Shown: piece after piece, positions 1 through 8,339 of the stretch | How positions within the stretch are numbered: position 1 is the first letter of the stretch | Layout: every line of letters starts with the position of its first letter | NCBI RefSeq assembly: GCF_003315345.1 | Contig: NZ_QNRO01000027.1 | Span: forward strand, 1-48,459 | DNA: 48,459 bases | Origin: Marinobacter pelagius | Lineage (GTDB): Bacteria; Pseudomonadota; Gammaproteobacteria; Pseudomonadales; Oleiphilaceae | Reading direction: 5' to 3' | Program-made: the position numbers and the translations under genes | Notes under the pieces: generated by a model | Databases searched by the model: none | Told to the model about the DNA's origin: nothing | Seen by the model: the letters and a program-made list of their open reading frames with translations, nothing else

Positions 1-92
1 ACTCAACTACGGAGTCGATCTATCAACCATCTGAGGGTGGTATCAGATTGATGGGGTGAAGGTGCCCCATCAACCATTAAATCCGTATACCC
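1..92. repeat. Left copy of 92-bp inverted repeat (probable IS end)
   Basis: This segment is an exact inverted copy of 48365-48456, so both window ends run into the same sequence in opposite orientation. Reading outward from the window interior, the repeat begins GGGTATACGG. It holds two back-to-back hairpins. One has 9-bp arms TTGATGGGG (48-56) and CCCCATCAA (65-73). The other has 6-bp arms ATCTGA (29-34) and TCAGAT (43-48). No open frame can be assigned to it. The simplest reading is that two copies of one insertion sequence flank the window and the assembly stopped inside each. The family is not recognised and no transposase is visible. Confidence 0.7.
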
Positions 93-102
93 AGAATTCT
101 TT

Positions 103-121
103 GGTGGGGCTTTGCCTCACC
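103..121. other. Stem-loop downstream of the LuxR gene
   Basis: GGTGGGGC and GCCTCACC form an 8-bp stem with one mismatch around a TTT loop, about 115 bp beyond the stop of the minus-strand LuxR gene. It could end that transcript, but there is no U-run on either strand, so the role is uncertain. Confidence 0.25.
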
Positions 122-234
122 GTCGGAAGAATAATAGGGGAGTAGAGGGCGTAGACGGATCGTCCAAAGGGCGTAGTGGCCAGGGAAAGGTTCTGAAAAA
201 TGTGATGGGGGTCACAAGTAGAGACTGATTCCCC

Positions 235-2973
235 TCAGGATTCCAGTAGCCCAAGCTCCCGGGCCCTGGCCAGGGCTTCGGTCCGGCGCCCAACGGCAAG
301 CTTGCCGTAGAGGTTACGGATATGGGCCTTGACGGTGGCCGGCGCCACTTCCATCTTGCTGGCGATGTCCTTGTTGGCCAGACCTTCGTTGATCAGGGCA
401 AGAACTTCCATTTCCCTTTGGCTCAAGGGTTCCACAAGACTTCCGTTATCCTCCGACACAGAAGATTGTTGGCCAACGGACGGTCTGGCGGCCTGCTTTT
501 CATGTGCGACCCGCGTGCTCTCCAGCTCCCGGAGCATGTGCAGGACTCGCCGGTTCCAGCTACCCGGTGTCCGGAGCGCAGGCAGATCGAGCAACATCTC
601 GCGAATCCTGGGGCTTTCCTCACCAAAGAGCCGGACAAATCCGGAGCCCGAGGCAAGCTCAAGCGCCTCGTTCAGCAGGGCGTTCGCTTTTCGGGCCTGT
701 CCCAGAAGATCCTCTGCTTCCGCAGACACCAGCAGAATCTCCACCAGATGTCGGTTGTGGGCATGGCGTGATGCGGTTTCCCGTAGTCCGACCAGGCACT
801 CCAATGCGTTCTCCGGCTTGCCCAGGGCCTTCAATACCCGGGCCTGGCTGATGCGTAACTGTTCCCGGTTCAGGGGATTGGTGGCGTGTTCTCCTTCGGT
901 GGCCGCCATGATGCTTGCGGCCTTTTCGGGGTGCCCCTCAGCCAGGAAGCACCGTGCGAGCAGGGCGGCACTGGCCGGCGGTTCAAAGACGATGTGGTCG
1001 CGTCGTTTTCTGCTGGTTTGCCAGGCATCCTCAAGGGTTTCGATAGCGTCCTGGAACCTGCTTTCGCTGAAGGCCAGGTGCCCGCGTACGTACTGGATCA
1101 CCACATGCTGACCGGGTTCGGTTCCATTGCTGACGTGTTCAAGGAGGGGCGCAAGGTGGCTCCGGGCCAGCTCCGGCTCGTTGCGTTCCCGGTAGATCTC
1201 GGTCAGGGCACTGTTCTGCCAGCACGAAATCAGCCTGGGCTGGCTCGGATCGGCATAATGTCTGTCCACCCATCGCCGAATTTCGGTGCAGGTTTCCAGG
1301 GCCAGGTCGATATCGCCCCGGTTGTACTGGATCCAGGCCAGCAGTCCACCGCTGGAAAGCACCGTGCTGGGTTTCCGCTCTACCTGGCCATAATGGACGG
1401 CGGAGCGCAGGGCGTCCTCGGCCTCGGGCAATTCACCGCGGCCGAAACCGTCCAGGGCAATCCCGTAGTAGGTGACGGATTTCAGGGGGATCCGGGTGTG
1501 GTCGATCTCCTCCAACACGCGACGGGTGAGGTCGCTGGCTGCCTTGTCGTCGCTCCGGGAGCGGGCAAGATAGGAACGGATCAGGGAAATCTCGCTGTGC
1601 AGTCCGAGCGCACCTTCGGCATCCGGATGGGAATCGGCGACCCGCCGGTCCAGAAGGTCTTCCAGGGCAACGAGCAGAGGTTCCAGGCTGTCGACGCGAT
1701 TGGCAAAGAACAAACCCCAGATCTTCAACATCTGCAGTTGCGGGCTTTCACTCAACAAATGCTCTGGCAGTGCACCCAGCCAGTCCAGTACCGGCAGGTG
1801 AAAGCCGCCGTGGATCAGATTGTTGCCATGCTCCGACAGCACCCGGGCCAGCCAGGGCCAGTCCTGGTGGCGGACAATCTGGGCAATGGCTTCCTGTACG
1901 TGACCGTGAGCCAGCAGCCAGTCGACGGTTTTGCGCCAGAGCGATTCGGCCAGTTCCGGCTGAGTGTGTTGCATCCGCCTGGAAAGGGCGTCCCGGAACA
2001 GATCATGGTAACGGAACCAGCCGTTGTGATTGTCCAGTGGAATCAGGAACAGGTTTTGTCGGAGAAGTTCTTCCAGAATTTCCTGGCTGTCGTCCCGTCC
2101 CCGGATGCTGTTGCACAGGGATGCATTCAGGCGAGGGCAACAGGAAGTTTCCAGGAGGAAGTCAGCCAGGTGGGAGGGCTGCTTATCGAGCACCTCGGTC
2201 AGCACGTAATCGCTGATATGGCGCTCGTCCACTTCCAGGTTTCCGGCCGGTTTCGCCAGTCCCTCCCGGGAAATGCTGTTGTCACCGGAAAGTGCAGACA
2301 ACTGCATGGCCGCAACCCAGCCCTCGGTTTTGCGGCAGATCGTGCGGGCATCTTCGTCGGTGATATCCAGCCCCATGGTGTCCCGGAAAAATTGCCCACA
2401 CTCCTGTTCGGAGAATGCGAGCAATCCGGGGTGGATATCCTCTACCCAGCGGCGAACCCGCCAGCGGGCAAGCGGGAGAGGTGGCTCAGTGCGTGAGGCC
2501 AAACAAACCAGCACGCCCGGCGGAAGGTAATCAATGAACCAGGCCAGCTGGCGGTGGATGGTGTCGTCCTGGATAAAGTGGTAGTCATCGAGGACCAGCG
2601 CCCAGGCACCGCCGTCCCGGGCCAGCTCGTTGATCAGTGCCGTGATGACGGCCGTGGGATCTCCTTTGTCCTCCTGAGCCAGCAGTTTGTGGCACTGGGC
2701 CATGCCCGGCAGCCCTGCATATTCGAAAGCGCCGATCACGTAGTGCCAGAATCGTCGGGGCTGGCCATCGTGCTCGTCCAGGGACAGCCAGGCGGTAGGA
2801 GACGACGTGCGAGCACACCACTGACTGACGAGGGTTGTCTTGCCGAATCCGGCCGGGGCTATGACCAGATCCAGTCGTTTCGGCCCTGCAGGATCCAGCA
2901 AGGCTCGCAGCCGATCGCGGGGAACCGCTCTCGGATCGGAACTGGGCCGTAGGAATTTCGTGGTCAGCAGCAT
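235..2973 (-). CDS. MalT-type large ATP-binding LuxR regulator (LAL)
   Basis: A 912-residue transcriptional regulator of the STAND/LAL class. A P-loop lies near residues 39-47 (APAGFGKTT) and a Walker B-like stretch reads ALVLDDYH. A long helical, TPR-like middle follows, and a LuxR helix-turn-helix occupies about residues 850-905 (LSQREMEVLALI, then NKDIASKMEVAPATVKAHI). In this family ATP and a small inducer drive oligomerisation and activation of catabolic or stress genes; the ligand here cannot be told. The gene diverges from cysB. A LuxR gene near cysB-cysH-thrH-pabB is also recalled in Pseudomonas aeruginosa. ATG start with AGGGA just upstream. The family call is firm; the regulon is unknown. 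Confidence 0.9.
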   Translation of the reverse strand: MLLTTKFLRPSSDPRAVPRDRLRALLDPAGPKRLDLVIAPAGFGKTTLVSQWCARTSSPTAWLSLDEHDGQPRRFWHYVIGAFEYAGLPGMAQCHKLLAQEDKGDPTAVITALINELARDGGAWALVLDDYHFIQDDTIHRQLAWFIDYLPPGVLVCLASRTEPPLPLARWRVRRWVEDIHPGLLAFSEQECGQFFRDTMGLDITDEDARTICRKTEGWVAAMQLSALSGDNSISREGLAKPAGNLEVDERHISDYVLTEVLDKQPSHLADFLLETSCCPRLNASLCNSIRGRDDSQEILEELLRQNLFLIPLDNHNGWFRYHDLFRDALSRRMQHTQPELAESLWRKTVDWLLAHGHVQEAIAQIVRHQDWPWLARVLSEHGNNLIHGGFHLPVLDWLGALPEHLLSESPQLQMLKIWGLFFANRVDSLEPLLVALEDLLDRRVADSHPDAEGALGLHSEISLIRSYLARSRSDDKAASDLTRRVLEEIDHTRIPLKSVTYYGIALDGFGRGELPEAEDALRSAVHYGQVERKPSTVLSSGGLLAWIQYNRGDIDLALETCTEIRRWVDRHYADPSQPRLISCWQNSALTEIYRERNEPELARSHLAPLLEHVSNGTEPGQHVVIQYVRGHLAFSESRFQDAIETLEDAWQTSRKRRDHIVFEPPASAALLARCFLAEGHPEKAASIMAATEGEHATNPLNREQLRISQARVLKALGKPENALECLVGLRETASRHAHNRHLVEILLVSAEAEDLLGQARKANALLNEALELASGSGFVRLFGEESPRIREMLLDLPALRTPGSWNRRVLHMLRELESTRVAHEKQAARPSVGQQSSVSEDNGSLVEPLSQREMEVLALINEGLANKDIASKMEVAPATVKAHIRNLYGKLAVGRRTEALARARELGLLES

Positions 2974-3115
2974 TGGATCCCTGAATGCCGGAAAGTAAGA
3001 ATCTTAGTCGGATTGTGTGCTTTGCGTCAGACAAGTCAAGGTTTCTAATGACTCAGATCGTGGTGAAATGATGCGTAAATGCAATTTTGGTCTAAACTTT
3101 GGAAAAGGTTTTATC

Positions 3116-3121
3116 TATAAT
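3116..3121 (+). promoter_or_regulatory. Candidate -10 box for cysB
   Basis: A perfect TATAAT lies in an AT-rich stretch about 47 bp before the cysB start. A -35 at 17-bp spacing would be TAAACT, a poor match, so an activator or autoregulation by CysB is possible. Inference from sequence only. Confidence 0.35.
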
Positions 3122-3167
3122 AAAAAAGAATGAAAGCTAAAGTTTTTATGCGGGAGTGCAGCAATCG

Positions 3168-4145
3168 ATGAAATTACAACAATTGCGCTATATCTGGGAA
3201 GTTGCCCATCACGATCTGAACGTGTCCGCGACCGCCCAAAGCCTGTTCACCTCGCAGCCCGGGATATCGAAACAGATCCGTCTGCTGGAAGACGAGCTGG
3301 GCCTCGAGGTGTTTGCCCGCAGCGGTAAGCATCTTACCCGTATCACGCCGGGCGGCGAGATCATCATCCGGGAAGCGGGCGAGATCCTGCGACGGGTGGA
3401 AGGCATCAAGAAAATCGCCCAGGAATTCAGTAACCAGCGTAAGGGTGATCTGAGTATTGCCACCACTCACACCCAGGCCCGCTATGCCTTGCCGCCGATC
3501 ATCAGCGGCTTCATCGAAGAGTATCCGGATGTGTCCCTGCACATGCACCAGGGTACCCCGATGCAGATTTCCGAGATGGCGGCGAACGGTGCGGTTGATT
3601 TTGCCATTGCCACCGAGGCCATGGAGCTGTTCAACGATCTGATCATGATGCCCTGCTATAAATGGAATCGCAGCGTTATCGTGCCCAAGGATCATCCGTT
3701 GGCGAAAAGGCCGGAGCTCACACTGCCGGAGTTGGCCGAATTCCCGCTGGTGACCTATGTGTTCGGCTTCACCGGTCGCTCGAAGCTGGACGAGGCGTTC
3801 CAGACGCAAGGTTTGACACCCAAGGTGGTGTTCACCGCCGCCGATGCCGACGTCATCAAGACCTATGTCCGTTTGGGGCTGGGCGTTGGCATTATCGCCA
3901 GCATGGCATTTGATCCGAAGACTGATACCGACCTGGTCGCCCTGGATGCCCGAAAACTGTTCCGGCCCAGTGTCACCCGGCTCGGCTTCCGGAAGGGCAC
4001 CTTCCTGCGTGGCTACATGTATGACTTCATGCACAGGTTCGCACCGCACCTCACCAAGGAGAGGGTGGACGCGGCGGTTGCGCATCAGGGGAGTCGGTCA
4101 GAGATCGAGGAGTTGTTCAAGGACGTGGAACTGCCCACCTACTAA
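3168..4145 (+). CDS. cysB: LysR-type regulator CysB of sulfur assimilation
   Basis: A 325-residue LysR-type activator with the typical CysB N-terminus MKLQQLRYIW, a winged HTH (TAQSLFTSQPGISKQIRLLE) and a substrate-binding domain including TTHTQARYALP, the region that senses N-acetylserine or sulfate in characterised CysB proteins. It controls sulfate uptake and reduction genes. The frame also opens at a GTG at 3156, but family alignment favours the ATG at 3168, and GGGAG at 3152-3156 serves as the ribosome site, somewhat far at 11 nt. It converges on cysH, a classic CysB target, with 29 bp between the stops. Confidence 0.95.
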   Translation: MKLQQLRYIWEVAHHDLNVSATAQSLFTSQPGISKQIRLLEDELGLEVFARSGKHLTRITPGGEIIIREAGEILRRVEGIKKIAQEFSNQRKGDLSIATTHTQARYALPPIISGFIEEYPDVSLHMHQGTPMQISEMAANGAVDFAIATEAMELFNDLIMMPCYKWNRSVIVPKDHPLAKRPELTLPELAEFPLVTYVFGFTGRSKLDEAFQTQGLTPKVVFTAADADVIKTYVRLGLGVGIIASMAFDPKTDTDLVALDARKLFRPSVTRLGFRKGTFLRGYMYDFMHRFAPHLTKERVDAAVAHQGSRSEIEELFKDVELPTY

Positions 4146-4174
4146 GCGGGCAGTTCGAGATGACCGGGGACTGG

Positions 4175-4897
4175 TCAGTCTTTGGCGATCAGGTTCCCGG
4201 CATGCAGGCCGCATTCTTTCTGCGTGGCCTCTTCCCACCACCAGCGGCCTTCCCGCTCGTGCTGGCCCGGCAGCACCGGTCGGGTGCAGGGCTGGCAGCC
4301 GATACTGACAAAACCTTTCTCGTGCAGTTTGTTGTAGGGCGCCTCCGACATCCGGATGTAGTCCCAGACCTCCTTGGACGTCCAGTTGGCCAGCGGGTTG
4401 AACTTCACCAGGGTCCTGTCTTCAGTTGAGAACGCCGAATCCTCCTGCACGACCGGTACGTCGTTGCGAGTACCGGGGCTCTGGTCCTTACGCTGACCGG
4501 TAATCCAGGCATCTACCGTGGCCAGTTTGCGTTTCAGCGGATTGACCTTGCGGACGCCGCAGCACTCGGAATGGCCGTCCTCGTAGAAGCTGAACAGACC
4601 CTTGCGATTGACCAGATCCTGCACTTCCGCCGCGTCCGGGAACAGCACCTCGATTTCGATGCCGTAATGCTTGCGGACCTTCTCCACAAACTCATAGGTC
4701 TCCGGGTGCAACCGACCGGTATCCAGGGTGAACACCTGCAGGTTGTCGGTGAGCTTGTGGGCCATTTCAATCAGGACCACATCCTCGGCACCGCTAAACG
4801 AGATAGCGATGTTGTCGTAACGCTGGAGTGCGGCCTTGAGGATGGCCCTGGGGCTTTGGCCCTCGAGTTCCGTGCGAAGGGTGTCGATATCCGTCAT
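4175..4897 (-). CDS. cysH: Assimilatory APS/PAPS reductase CysH, iron-sulfur type
   Basis: A 240-residue enzyme reducing adenylyl sulfate to sulfite with thioredoxin as electron donor. It has the PP-loop SFSGAED at 33-39. The Cys pairs C112-C113 and C201/C204 are the four ligands of a [4Fe-4S] cluster, which marks APS-reducing members as opposed to the enterobacterial PAPS reductase. C229 in KECGLH is the catalytic cysteine. The cluster type is read from residues in the sequence; the APS preference is known for such proteins and inferred here. No strong Shine-Dalgarno is seen before the ATG. It sits beside its likely regulator cysB. Confidence 0.94.
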   Translation of the reverse strand: MTDIDTLRTELEGQSPRAILKAALQRYDNIAISFSGAEDVVLIEMAHKLTDNLQVFTLDTGRLHPETYEFVEKVRKHYGIEIEVLFPDAAEVQDLVNRKGLFSFYEDGHSECCGVRKVNPLKRKLATVDAWITGQRKDQSPGTRNDVPVVQEDSAFSTEDRTLVKFNPLANWTSKEVWDYIRMSEAPYNKLHEKGFVSIGCQPCTRPVLPGQHEREGRWWWEEATQKECGLHAGNLIAKD

Positions 4898-5107
4898 GGA
4901 GAAAACATACCTTTAATCAGTGTTCCGGCAGGTTAACATTCAATCCCTCATAGCCGGAAGGAATGACAATCTATATATTTATACCTTATTACACTGGTTT
5001 CGAACCCCAGAATCACGATGCATTCCGTACAGGATTTCCTTATCATACGCTCCTGATCAAACACGAGCGGCAGCTCAGCCACCGAACCACGTAATCAGGA
5101 GACCATT
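4898..5107. promoter_or_regulatory. Divergent promoter region cysH / thrH
   Basis: A 210-bp gap between divergent genes with a markedly AT-rich centre (4970-4995). Toward thrH, ATGACA (4963-4968) and TTATTA (4986-4991) are spaced 17 bp and make a weak candidate promoter. AT-rich DNA is typical of CysB sites, but no defined operator can be read. Confidence 0.3.
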
Positions 5108-5722
5108 GTGGAACTCGCATGTCTTGACCTTGAGGGAGTACTGATCCCGGAAATCTGGATCGCATTCGCCGAGAAAACCGGCATTGAAGAACTCAAGGCC
5201 ACCACCCGTGATATTCCCGATTACGACGTGCTGATGAAGCAGCGCCTGCGCATTCTCGACCAGCACGGCTATGGCCTGCCGCAGATCCAGGAAGTGATCG
5301 GAGAGCTGGACCCGCTGCCCGGTGCCCGGGAATTCCTCGACTGGCTGCGCGAACGCTTTCAGGTAGTGATCCTGTCCGACACCTTCTACGAGTTCGCCAT
5401 GCCCCTGATGAAAAAACTGGGCTACCCGACACTCCTGTGCCACAAACTCGAAGTGGCCGAAGATGGCCAGATCACTAACTACCTCCTGCGCCAGCGCGAC
5501 CCCAAGCGCCAGTCAGTCCGCGCCTTCCAGCTGCTGAACTACCGCGTCATCGCCGCCGGTGATTCCTACAACGACACCACCATGCTGGGCCAGGCAGAGC
5601 AGGGCATCCTCATCCACGCCCCGCAAAACGTCATCGACGAATTCCCCCACTTCCCGGCCGTCCACAACTTCGACGAGCTCAAACAGGAATTCCTCAAAGC
5701 CAGCACCGTCCACGACTGCTGA
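5108..5722 (+). CDS. thrH: Phosphoserine phosphatase / homoserine phosphotransferase ThrH
   Basis: A 204-residue HAD-superfamily enzyme. Motif I is DLEGVL with nucleophile Asp7, followed by a ILSDTF motif II and the Mg-binding GDSYNDTTML motif near the C-terminus. Pseudomonas ThrH dephosphorylates phosphoserine and can move the phosphate to homoserine, linking serine and threonine synthesis. The glutamate in place of the second motif I aspartate (DLE, not DxD) fits ThrH rather than SerB. GTG start, preceded by AGGAG at 5096-5100. The order cysB-cysH-thrH-pabB matches Pseudomonas as recalled. Confidence 0.92.
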   Translation: MELACLDLEGVLIPEIWIAFAEKTGIEELKATTRDIPDYDVLMKQRLRILDQHGYGLPQIQEVIGELDPLPGAREFLDWLRERFQVVILSDTFYEFAMPLMKKLGYPTLLCHKLEVAEDGQITNYLLRQRDPKRQSVRAFQLLNYRVIAAGDSYNDTTMLGQAEQGILIHAPQNVIDEFPHFPAVHNFDELKQEFLKASTVHDC

Positions 5723-5736
5723 TTGGTCCGGATGCC

Positions 5737-5766
5737 GGGGTCTGAAGAAAGCTTTCTTCTGACCCC
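5737..5766. repeat. REP-like palindrome, copy 1
   Basis: A 30-bp palindrome, GGGGTCTGAAGAA and its near-complement TTCTTCTGACCCC, with one mismatch (T for A at the sixth outer position). First of four copies between the convergent genes thrH and pabB. Confidence 0.85.
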
Positions 5767-5810
5767 ATTTTGCTATTTGGCTGCCTGAGCCGAGAGCCGC
5801 GTCTACCCGA

Positions 5811-5840
5811 GGGGTCAGATGAAAGCCTTCATCTGACCCC
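5811..5840. repeat. REP-like palindrome, copy 2
   Basis: A perfect 13-bp stem, GGGGTCAGATGAA with TTCATCTGACCCC, and a 4-nt AGCC loop. It starts 74 bp after copy 1. Confidence 0.88.
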
Positions 5841-5890
5841 ATTTTCACCCCGCGATGCCAGACGCTAACTGAGGGGCAGGCACGAACTCC

Positions 5891-5920
5891 GGGGTCAGAT
5901 GAAAACCTTCATCTGACCCC
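5891..5920. repeat. REP-like palindrome, copy 3
   Basis: The same 13-bp stem as copy 2 with loop AACC, starting 80 bp after it. The spacers before copies 3 and 4 are related (both contain GCCAGA, GCTAACTG and GAACTC), so the real unit is about 80 bp and partly tandem. Confidence 0.88.
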
Positions 5921-5969
5921 TTCTTCATCCCACAAGGCCAGAAGCTAACTGGGTGCAGGTATTGAACTC

Positions 5970-5999
5970 GGGGTCAGAAGAAAGCCTTCTTCTGACCCC
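5970..5999. repeat. REP-like palindrome, copy 4
   Basis: Stem GGGGTCAGAAGAA with TTCTTCTGACCCC, loop AGCC, starting 79 bp after copy 3. The A-T pair at stem position 10 is T-A in copies 2 and 3, so both arms changed together. The copy ends 4 bp before the pabB stop codon and could act as a barrier between the convergent transcripts. Confidence 0.88.
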
Positions 6000-6003
6000 A
6001 CCT

Positions 6004-7377
6004 TCACCCTGACCCCTTCCCCCCAGGCCCAACCTCCAACTCCTCCAAAAACCCCATCAAAGACCCAACCTTGGCCAACGTCTCCTGATATTCAGCTTCC
6101 GGATCCGAATCCACCACAATACCGCCACCACCCCAACACCGAATCGTCCCCTCCCCATCACAAAGCAGGGTCCGAATCGCAATATTGCTATCCAGCCGTC
6201 CATCCAGCCCGTAATAAAACACCGAGCCACAGTAAGGCCCCCGCCAATGCGGCTCCAGCTCCCGGATAATCTCCATCGCCCGAATCTTCGGCGCACCGGT
6301 AATCGACCCCCCGGGAAACGCATCAAACAGCGCCTTCAGCGGTGAAACCCCCTCAGCCAGGTCCGCACGAATATGGCTGACCAGGTGATGCACATTGCGA
6401 TAGGACTCCAGCGCAAACAGCTGATCCACCGAAACGGACCCGGTAACAGCATTCACACTCAGATCATTACGCAACAGGTCCACAATCATCAGATTCTCAG
6501 CCCGATCTTTCTCGGAAGCCTGAAGCTCAGCCGCAAGAGTCGCATCCTCTTCCGGTGTCTTCCCCCGCGGCCGAGTCCCCTTGATAGGACTGGTCTTTAC
6601 CGTCCGACCCTCTATATCGAGAAAGCGCTCCGGAGAGATCGAAAGAACCGAATACTCACCGGCCCGGATAAACGCACTGTAGGGGGTAGGGTTCGCCTCC
6701 GCCAATGCCTGAAAGGCACACCAGGGGTCACCGCTAAACTTGCCAGTAAATTCCTGCGACAGGTTGGCCTGATAACAGTCCCCAGCCTGGATGTAATTGC
6801 GGATAGTCTGGACACCGGTTTTAAAGGATTCCGGAGATTGCCGGGGTGTGAAAGGCTCGGTGATCTTCCAGCTTGAAGGTTCACCGTTATCAGGCCCGGA
6901 AAGCCACTTTCCTATCTGATCAACCTGATTTTCAGGGCATTCCGGATGCACCCAGAGGTAATAACCGCCGGTTTCGCGGTTATGGCTGGCCATCCAGAGA
7001 TATAAGCCAGCCGACACCAAAGGCACGGGAAGTGCGGGGCAGATCGGCGCAAGACGCGGTTCCCGGATATAACCCAATTCATAACTCAGAAACCCAATCC
7101 AGCCGCCGACCAGGCAGCTCAGGCCAGCCGTATGGCTATCAAATCTGCCGATTTCCGCCTCCATCTCACGGGCCAGTCTCACAAGCCCGTCACTGTCCGG
7201 ATCACCGAGATGCAAAACACGGGAATCGGCCGCACCACACGAAAATCCCCGCCAGGTACCCCTGCCAGTACCTTCGCCAACAGTTCCCACGTGGATAAAA
7301 TCATCCTGTGTCGAGGCGTGTTGCAGCAAACGTGCGAACTCTTCCCGGGATAGCTGGCGGGTCGTGGCCGGGCTCAA
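6004..7377 (-). CDS. pabB: Aminodeoxychorismate synthase component I PabB
   Basis: A 457-residue chorismate-utilising enzyme that aminates chorismate to 4-amino-4-deoxychorismate for folate synthesis, with ammonia from a PabA partner not in this window. The chorismate-binding C-terminal half carries PIKGT at 264-268 (Lys266 is the PabB hallmark), RAENLMIVDLLRNDL and FPGGSITGAPK. An N-terminal anthranilate-synthase-I-like domain precedes it. The start is TTG, supported by GGAGG four bases upstream. The last codons (GKGSG) overlap a GGGGTCAG half-palindrome of the adjacent repeat cluster, so the tail may be repeat-derived. Confidence 0.93.
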   Translation of the reverse strand: MSPATTRQLSREEFARLLQHASTQDDFIHVGTVGEGTGRGTWRGFSCGAADSRVLHLGDPDSDGLVRLAREMEAEIGRFDSHTAGLSCLVGGWIGFLSYELGYIREPRLAPICPALPVPLVSAGLYLWMASHNRETGGYYLWVHPECPENQVDQIGKWLSGPDNGEPSSWKITEPFTPRQSPESFKTGVQTIRNYIQAGDCYQANLSQEFTGKFSGDPWCAFQALAEANPTPYSAFIRAGEYSVLSISPERFLDIEGRTVKTSPIKGTRPRGKTPEEDATLAAELQASEKDRAENLMIVDLLRNDLSVNAVTGSVSVDQLFALESYRNVHHLVSHIRADLAEGVSPLKALFDAFPGGSITGAPKIRAMEIIRELEPHWRGPYCGSVFYYGLDGRLDSNIAIRTLLCDGEGTIRCWGGGGIVVDSDPEAEYQETLAKVGSLMGFLEELEVGPGGKGSG

Positions 7378-7558
7378 GGTACCTCCGAAGAATTTTGGAA
7401 GAATGATAAACAGGGCACAAAACGGGCGTTGTCGGTTCTGCGGAACCGCTGATCTAATGAAAACAGGTTCACACAGCAGATCCTGCCTGTGGACGATTAT
7501 TTTAACCGAGTTCCTCAGTGAACGTATTCAAATCAGCACAATAACAAGGGAAAGAACG

Positions 7559-8170
7559 ATGCCTCACTCTCTCAAAACCCTCATAGCCTCAGTGTCTGTG
7601 TCACTACTACTTACTACAGGTATAACCCAGGCCCAGGACAAGGACACCGTGGAGATAAAGATTCCGGAAAACAGCGTGCTTTCTGACGGTGTCATAGACA
7701 AGAAAGAGATGGCACGTTACCTCGTCATCGCCAACAAACAGCTCGCGTACCTGGCCGAACAGGCAACTGAGGAATATCAGGAAAGAATCCAGCCCGAGGA
7801 GACTCCGATGCCTTCCGGGTGGATGCTAATGAAAGACGGGGTCACGGTGAAGGAGTTGAAGCTCGATGAGTCAGCAGAGGGCGCTCCGGCGAATATACGT
7901 ATTGTTATGTTTCGGGCAGCTCTCAAATCCATAGCGCGCAGGGGCCAGATCAATGCGGCTGCGATTCTCTATGCGGGGCAAATGAGTGAAGAAAATCCTC
8001 AGAAGGTTCTGGTGATGGAGCACGAGCACAGGCTTGGCATTTCGGGAAACAAGTTTGTCCCCTATAAGGTCGAAGGAGAAAAAATTCAATATTCGCAGTC
8101 AGTTACCAAAGATAAGCCTTTCCAGATGTTTTATGACAAAAAGGCCGATGCGCCAGAAATTTCAGGCTGA
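7559..8170 (+). CDS. Exported protein of unknown function
   Basis: A 203-residue protein not recognised from memory. The first 25 or so residues form a clear Sec signal peptide (positive MPHSLK, hydrophobic SVSVSLLLTTG, cleavage near TQAQ). The mature part is polar, with a helical, charge-rich first half and a TVKELKLDES segment, and no cysteines or known catalytic motif. The frame extends upstream to 7364, but the ATG at 7559 has AAGGG at 7546-7550 and begins the signal peptide, so it is preferred. It stands alone between divergent pabB and the FilA-like gene, 169 bp before the latter. Probably periplasmic or secreted; function unknown. Confidence 0.75.
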   Translation: MPHSLKTLIASVSVSLLLTTGITQAQDKDTVEIKIPENSVLSDGVIDKKEMARYLVIANKQLAYLAEQATEEYQERIQPEETPMPSGWMLMKDGVTVKELKLDESAEGAPANIRIVMFRAALKSIARRGQINAAAILYAGQMSEENPQKVLVMEHEHRLGISGNKFVPYKVEGEKIQYSQSVTKDKPFQMFYDKKADAPEISG

Positions 8171-8299
8171 GTGAGAAGTGGTCGTGATTTGTTTCAGGTT
8201 GTAAATGGAACGTGACGAACTGTGAGGGTAATCACGGATTAGGACTGTAAAACAATCTTAAATGGAGGCGTGGGGATAAGGACCTCACGCCAAATCAAA

Positions 8300-8333
8300 A
8301 ACTCAGATAACAAAAAAATGAGTTTATAAGGAG
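8300..8333 (+). promoter_or_regulatory. Hairpin and strong ribosome site before the FilA-like gene
   Basis: AACTCA (8300-8305) and TGAGTT (8319-8324) can pair around an A-rich loop just before AAGGAG (8328-8333), which is 6 nt from the ATG. A second stem, GGCGTG with CACGCC, lies 15-40 bp further upstream. Such 5' structures often stabilise abundant surface-protein mRNAs; that role is inference. Confidence 0.35.
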
Positions 8334-8339
8334 ATAAGA

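Noticed and set aside
886..2496. A long plus-strand open frame of 536 codons.
   Set aside because: It lies antisense to the well-supported LuxR gene, has no recognisable motifs and reflects GC-rich codon use.
4990..5010. A tRNA-like T-arm on the minus strand (GGTTCGAA between complementary stretches).
   Set aside because: No acceptor stem, anticodon arm or D-arm can be placed at the right distance, and the stem has a mismatch.
5737..5999. The regularly spaced repeats could be a CRISPR array.
   Set aside because: Repeats are palindromic end to end, the spacers of 44-50 bp are partly alike, there are only four units, and no cas gene is near.
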